Assembly (NCBI GenBank): GCA_021795795.1
Contig: JAJYPA010000402.1
Span: 1 to 7,575, forward strand
Direction of reading: 5' to 3'
From: Pseudomonadota bacterium
GTDB lineage: Bacteria > Pseudomonadota > Gammaproteobacteria > Halothiobacillales > Halothiobacillaceae
DNA: 7,575 bases
Positions within the stretch are counted from its first letter, which is position 1. Every line of letters starts with the position of its first letter. This document shows, piece by piece, positions 5,718-7,575 of the stretch. The notes below the pieces were generated by a model that saw nothing but the letters and a program-made list of their open reading frames with translations, was not told the origin of the DNA and ran no database searches. The position numbers were made by a program, and so were the translations under genes.

Positions 5718-6261
5718 ATGATTCTCTTCTATGCCGCTGGCGCGAGTTCGCTCGCACCCCAAATCCTATGTGCCGACTTTAAAGCTGGATGATGGCGATG
5801 TGCTCACCAAATGCGCGGTGATTTTGCAGTTTATCGCTGACCTAAAGCCGGAACAGGGTTTCATGCCTGCTCCGCTACTCCGAACCCGCTATCACGCTCT
5901 GGAATGGCTTAATTTTATTGCCATGGAGATTCACAAGAATTTCATTACCCCAGAACGGCACGGCGGTGTCGCTGCTAATTTCCTGTCCAAAACTGCCAGT
6001 GGACAGCGGGCCACGCGTGTCCTGGTTTCGCCGCGCCTGGCCTACGTTGATCGGGTGCTGTGTGGCCGCAATTATCTGATGGGCGACTCCTTCACAGCCC
6101 CTGATGCATATTTGTTTGTCATGCTGACATGGGCACAGCGGCTTGACCTCGACCTGTCACCGTGGCGCAACCTCTCAGATTATTTCGAGCGAATTGCTGT
6201 GATGCCTTCAGTTTGCGAGGCCCGCGCAATTGAAGGACCGCCGCATTCGCTGAGAGATTAA
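5718..6261 (+). pseudogene. Glutathione S-transferase, broken by internal deletion
   Basis: The true start is the ATG at 5718, preceded by GGAG at 5708-5711. It gives MILFYAAGASSLAP, the N-terminal strand of bacterial GstA-type enzymes, but stops at 5790-5792 after 24 codons. The rest of the protein continues in another frame: HPKSYVPTLKLDDGDVLT matches the NPKGxVPALxLDDG block, followed by an intact C-terminal helical domain (EWLNFIAMEIHKNF, GRNYLMGDSFTAPDAYLF). Compared with E. coli GstA from memory, about 34 residues between SLA and NPKG are missing and the deletion shifts the frame near 5750-5758. The active-site Cys10 of this class (GACS) is Ser here (GASS). The remaining long frame starting at ATG 5731 would lack most of the thioredoxin fold, so a working enzyme is unlikely. 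A free-standing C-terminal domain product is possible but unproven. Confidence 0.82.
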
Positions 6262-6649
6262 GGCGACGCCGGTTGGCGACTTCGCAACGCCTTCCCTAAA
6301 TGGTATTTCTTCCCCCCTTCGCGTGCTATGGACATCAGAGTGCGCAAGCGGCAGCGATCAACTGTTATATGAAGGGCACAGGCTTCACCCCTATGGTGAT
6401 GTTTTTGCCTGTAGTTCTTGCTGGCGGGCAAACCACGATGAATGGGCACCGCCTTTAACCAGGAGGGGCCAGTTGGCCTGACCGTCTGGGTTGTGGGTTG
6501 CTGCACACTCCGCAAGGGTCGGCAAGCTGGCGCGTGCGCTGGCTGGTCGTTACGCAGTAACGAGCCGTCCACAAGGCGGTGGAGTTTGTGGGGAAGGCGG
6601 GATCGATGGAAGCGTGTTGTCATTGTTGACATCGTTGCTACGGAATTCC
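6262..6649. other. 388-nt stretch without a recognised gene
   Basis: No recognisable protein, RNA gene or mobile element was found on either strand. A minus-strand frame of 124 codons (6258-6632) exists, but it overlaps the GST stop, has no good ribosome-binding site and a composition rich in Arg, His and Pro, as is typical of chance frames. The stretch contains a 7-bp inverted repeat (6547-6563) and a promoter-like sequence near its end. Confidence 0.5.
6547..6563. repeat. Inverted repeat TCGTTAC-GCA-GTAACGA
   Basis: Perfect 7-bp arms around a 3-nt centre, about 90-100 nt upstream of the toxin-antitoxin relic. The winged-helix protein encoded at 6825 could bind such a site to control its own operon, as antitoxins often do. 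That link is inference. Confidence 0.4.
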
Positions 6650-6654
6650 ATGAT
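6626..6654 (+). promoter_or_regulatory. Possible sigma70 promoter of the toxin-antitoxin unit
   Basis: A perfect -35 TTGACA (6626-6631) is followed after 17 nt by CATGAT (6649-6654), which matches TATAAT at four of six positions. Transcription would begin close to the toxin start at 6662, giving a nearly leaderless message if that start is used. Confidence 0.4.
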
Positions 6655-6843
6655 AGCCGCTATGAAAGTCACCCTGATCACCCGCTTCAAGGATGTTGCG
6701 CCGAATGGCGATCTCATGGAGATGGTGGTGTGGCGCGTACCGAAGCCTGTGCCGCTGAGGAAGATGAATATACGTTCACCGGTGTGGACCAGTTGATCGA
6801 GGATTTCATCGTGGAGGTGGAACAATGGAAAAGCGAACACTGA
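6650..6843 (+). pseudogene. DUF6516-type toxin, broken by internal deletion
   Basis: Starting at ATG 6650 or 6662 the protein reads MKVTLITRFKDVAPNGDLME then MVVWRVPKPVP, the N-terminal third of DUF6516 toxins (often annotated as toxin component of a toxin-antitoxin system). The frame then runs into a stop at 6794-6796. The family C-terminus, EEDEYTFTGVDQLIEDFIVE followed by VEQWKSEH, is present in another frame and ends at 6843. The central block of the family (KYRLxY...GKGDHRH) is missing, so a deletion of about 40-50 residues has shifted the frame near 6752-6760. The second piece overlaps the start of the winged-helix gene by 19 nt, the arrangement expected for the intact operon. The toxin should be inactive. 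Confidence 0.75.
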
Positions 6844-7181
6844 CCATTACCGTACAACCGGACTGGAAAGCAGTTCTACGTGCTGCAGGTGGAGCCGCGC
6901 AGGCGGAAACCTACCAGGGGGAAACCCTGAACTTTGAATCGCCGGATGTGTTCCTGAGTCGACTGACCGCACTGCGATGGTCTCTGGTGCGCCAGATCAT
7001 GAGTGCGGGGGAAATGTCCATCAGAGGGTTGGCCCGGCGGGTAGGCCGGGATGTGCGTCGCGTCCACGATGACGTGCTTGTGCTCGCCGAACTCGGACTG
7101 ATAGAGCGCACGGCCAACGGCGGGGTGCGCTGCCCCTTCGCCGACATTCACCTCGATATGCACTTGCGCAAGGCGGGATAA
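6825..7181 (+). CDS. HVO_A0114-type winged-helix DNA-binding protein, probable antitoxin
   Basis: A 118-aa protein with a good Shine-Dalgarno (GGAGGT, 6813-6818). The N-terminal part TLTITVQPDW is followed by the family motif LNFESPDVFLSRLTALRWSL (about 36-55), which matches the usual SFExxxxLxxxLTxxRxxLL. A winged helix follows at about 63-95 (MSIRGLARRVGRDVRRVHDD, then VLVLAELGLIER), with the recognition helix around GRDVRRVHDD. The ending VRCPFADIHLDMHL is also typical. Such proteins are encoded directly after DUF6516 toxins and are presumed to be antitoxins and transcriptional regulators. Here the toxin reading frame is broken while this gene is intact, so it survives as an orphan antitoxin or regulator. 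It may bind the inverted repeat at 6547-6563. Confidence 0.8.
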   Translation: MEKRTLTITVQPDWKAVLRAAGGAAQAETYQGETLNFESPDVFLSRLTALRWSLVRQIMSAGEMSIRGLARRVGRDVRRVHDDVLVLAELGLIERTANGGVRCPFADIHLDMHLRKAG

Positions 7182-7222
7182 CGGTCAAGGGGGTGCAGCA
7201 ATACCGGAGAGAGGAAGAGGAT

Positions 7223-7321
7223 ATGACACGACGCAAGATTGTACTCAGAGCGAATAGTGCGGTATTCCAGACGGTGTCCCGTGCTGTTTCCGTCGAAGGT
7301 GACTGGACAGTCGAGCCATGA
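7223..7321 (+). CDS. Possible 32-aa peptide, unknown
   Basis: An ATG at 7223 follows a purine-rich GAGGAAGAGG stretch that can serve as a ribosome-binding site. The peptide MTRRKIVLRANSAVFQTVSR ends after AVSVEGDWTVEP. It lies 41 nt after the winged-helix stop and may belong to that unit, or be the head of a truncated gene. I do not recognise a family. Translation is plausible but unproven. Confidence 0.3.
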   Translation: MTRRKIVLRANSAVFQTVSRAVSVEGDWTVEP

Positions 7322-7353
7322 CCTCTGGAGTCATACGCTGGACGAACAAACAG

Positions 7354-7377
7354 CAATCTCTTCAAGTCAGGAGATTG
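7354..7377. repeat. Inverted repeat CAATCTC-N10-GAGATTG
   Basis: Perfect 7-bp arms (7354-7360 and 7371-7377) separated by 10 nt, about 75 nt before the permease start. There is no T-run, so it is not an obvious terminator. It could be an operator or transcript-end hairpin. A weaker one, ATGAC-N7-GTCAT, lies just upstream across the 32-aa ORF stop. Confidence 0.4.
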
Positions 7378-7452
7378 GGTGACACCGGCCCACGTACCAT
7401 TTAACAGGGCCAGTCGCATGACCTTTACGTCAAGTCTATTCAAGGCTGACAC

Positions 7453-7575
7453 TTGCCTACGCTGCAATCGGTAACCACGGAATGGTGGCTCATCCCTGCA
7501 TTGTTTACCGCCGGGGTGGGGGCCGGGTTTATCAACGTCCTGGCCGGTGCTGGATCCATGTTGACCCTGCCGGTA
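7453..7575 (+). CDS. TauE/SafE family permease, 5' part only
   Basis: The first 41 codons of a membrane permease that runs off the window. It reads, after an unusual TTG start at 7453, LPTLQSVTTEWWLIPALFTA, then GVGAGFINVLAGAGSMLTLPV. The block GFINxxAGxGSxLTLP is the signature of the TauE/SafE (sulfite/organosulfonate exporter-like) family, lying in the first membrane helices. TTG is chosen because a stop lies two codons upstream and no ATG or GTG precedes the signature in frame. AAGG at 7442-7445 sits 7 nt before it. The substrate cannot be told; sulfur compounds are common for the family. Confidence 0.82.
   Translation, partial: MPTLQSVTTEWWLIPALFTAGVGAGFINVLAGAGSMLTLPV

Noticed and set aside
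6258..6632. 124-codon minus-strand frame in the otherwise empty stretch
   Set aside because: No recognisable domain, no ribosome-binding site, Arg/His/Pro-rich composition and overlap with the GST stop. Most likely a chance frame.
7021..7467. 148-codon minus-strand frame over the winged-helix gene end and the spacer
   Set aside because: Its 3' part is antisense to the well-supported winged-helix gene, and no family motif could be recognised in the rest.
1..7575. CRISPR array, tRNA or rRNA genes
   Set aside because: No regularly spaced repeats, no cloverleaf with a TTC-arm and no ribosomal RNA-like stretch were seen on either strand by eye.

Overview
The window looks like chromosomal accessory DNA of an acidophilic proteobacterium. 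The mix of families (DUF3034 outer-membrane protein, DUF2282 bufferin-type peptide, GGDEF-EAL sensor, hemerythrin, DUF6516/HVO_A0114 toxin-antitoxin pair, TauE/SafE permease) would suit an Acidithiobacillus-like organism. That placement is an inference from gene content, not a proven assignment. Genes lie on both strands and several are visibly broken, so this reads as a region under decay and rearrangement.

Layout. (1) 143-1574, + strand: an exported DUF3034 protein, then a DUF2282 bufferin-type (BufA1) peptide with the four family cysteines and an unusual Met-rich C-terminal tail. No MNIO maturase gene (bufB) or partner (bufC) is in the window. (2) 1571-1917: two small relics, the C-terminal end of an MFS-like transporter (+) and the C-terminal half of a superinfection-immunity-like membrane protein (-). 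(3) 1983-4664, +: an 893-aa membrane-anchored GGDEF-EAL protein that appears to keep both active sites and has a CZB-like C-terminal extension. (4) 5617-4434, - strand: a perfect FNR/ANR site with a correctly spaced -10 box, a strong Shine-Dalgarno, a 27/28-codon small ORF, a hemerythrin, and a small membrane protein. The last three are joined by ATGA stop/start overlaps. (5) 5618-5684: a cluster of small hairpins and a palindrome beside a perfect TATAAT. (6) 5718-6261, +: a glutathione S-transferase broken by a central frameshifting deletion. (7) 6262-6649: a 388-nt stretch with no recognised gene. (8) 6650-7181, +: a DUF6516 toxin gene, also broken by a central frameshifting deletion, overlapping an intact HVO_A0114-type winged-helix gene. 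(9) 7182-7575: a possible 32-aa peptide, two inverted repeats, and the first 41 codons of a TauE/SafE permease.

How the genes may work together. The hemerythrin unit looks like an oxygen- or NO-responsive operon run by an FNR-type class II promoter. The c-di-GMP enzyme converges on it from the other side, and the last gene of the hemerythrin unit runs antisense into the c-di-GMP gene. The bufferin-like peptide next to an outer-membrane DUF3034 protein suggests metal handling in the cell envelope. The remaining genes are relics or the survivor of a toxin-antitoxin pair. The best candidates for something undescribed are the tailed bufferin without a neighbouring maturase, and the FNR-controlled, translationally coupled peptide-hemerythrin-membrane protein unit.
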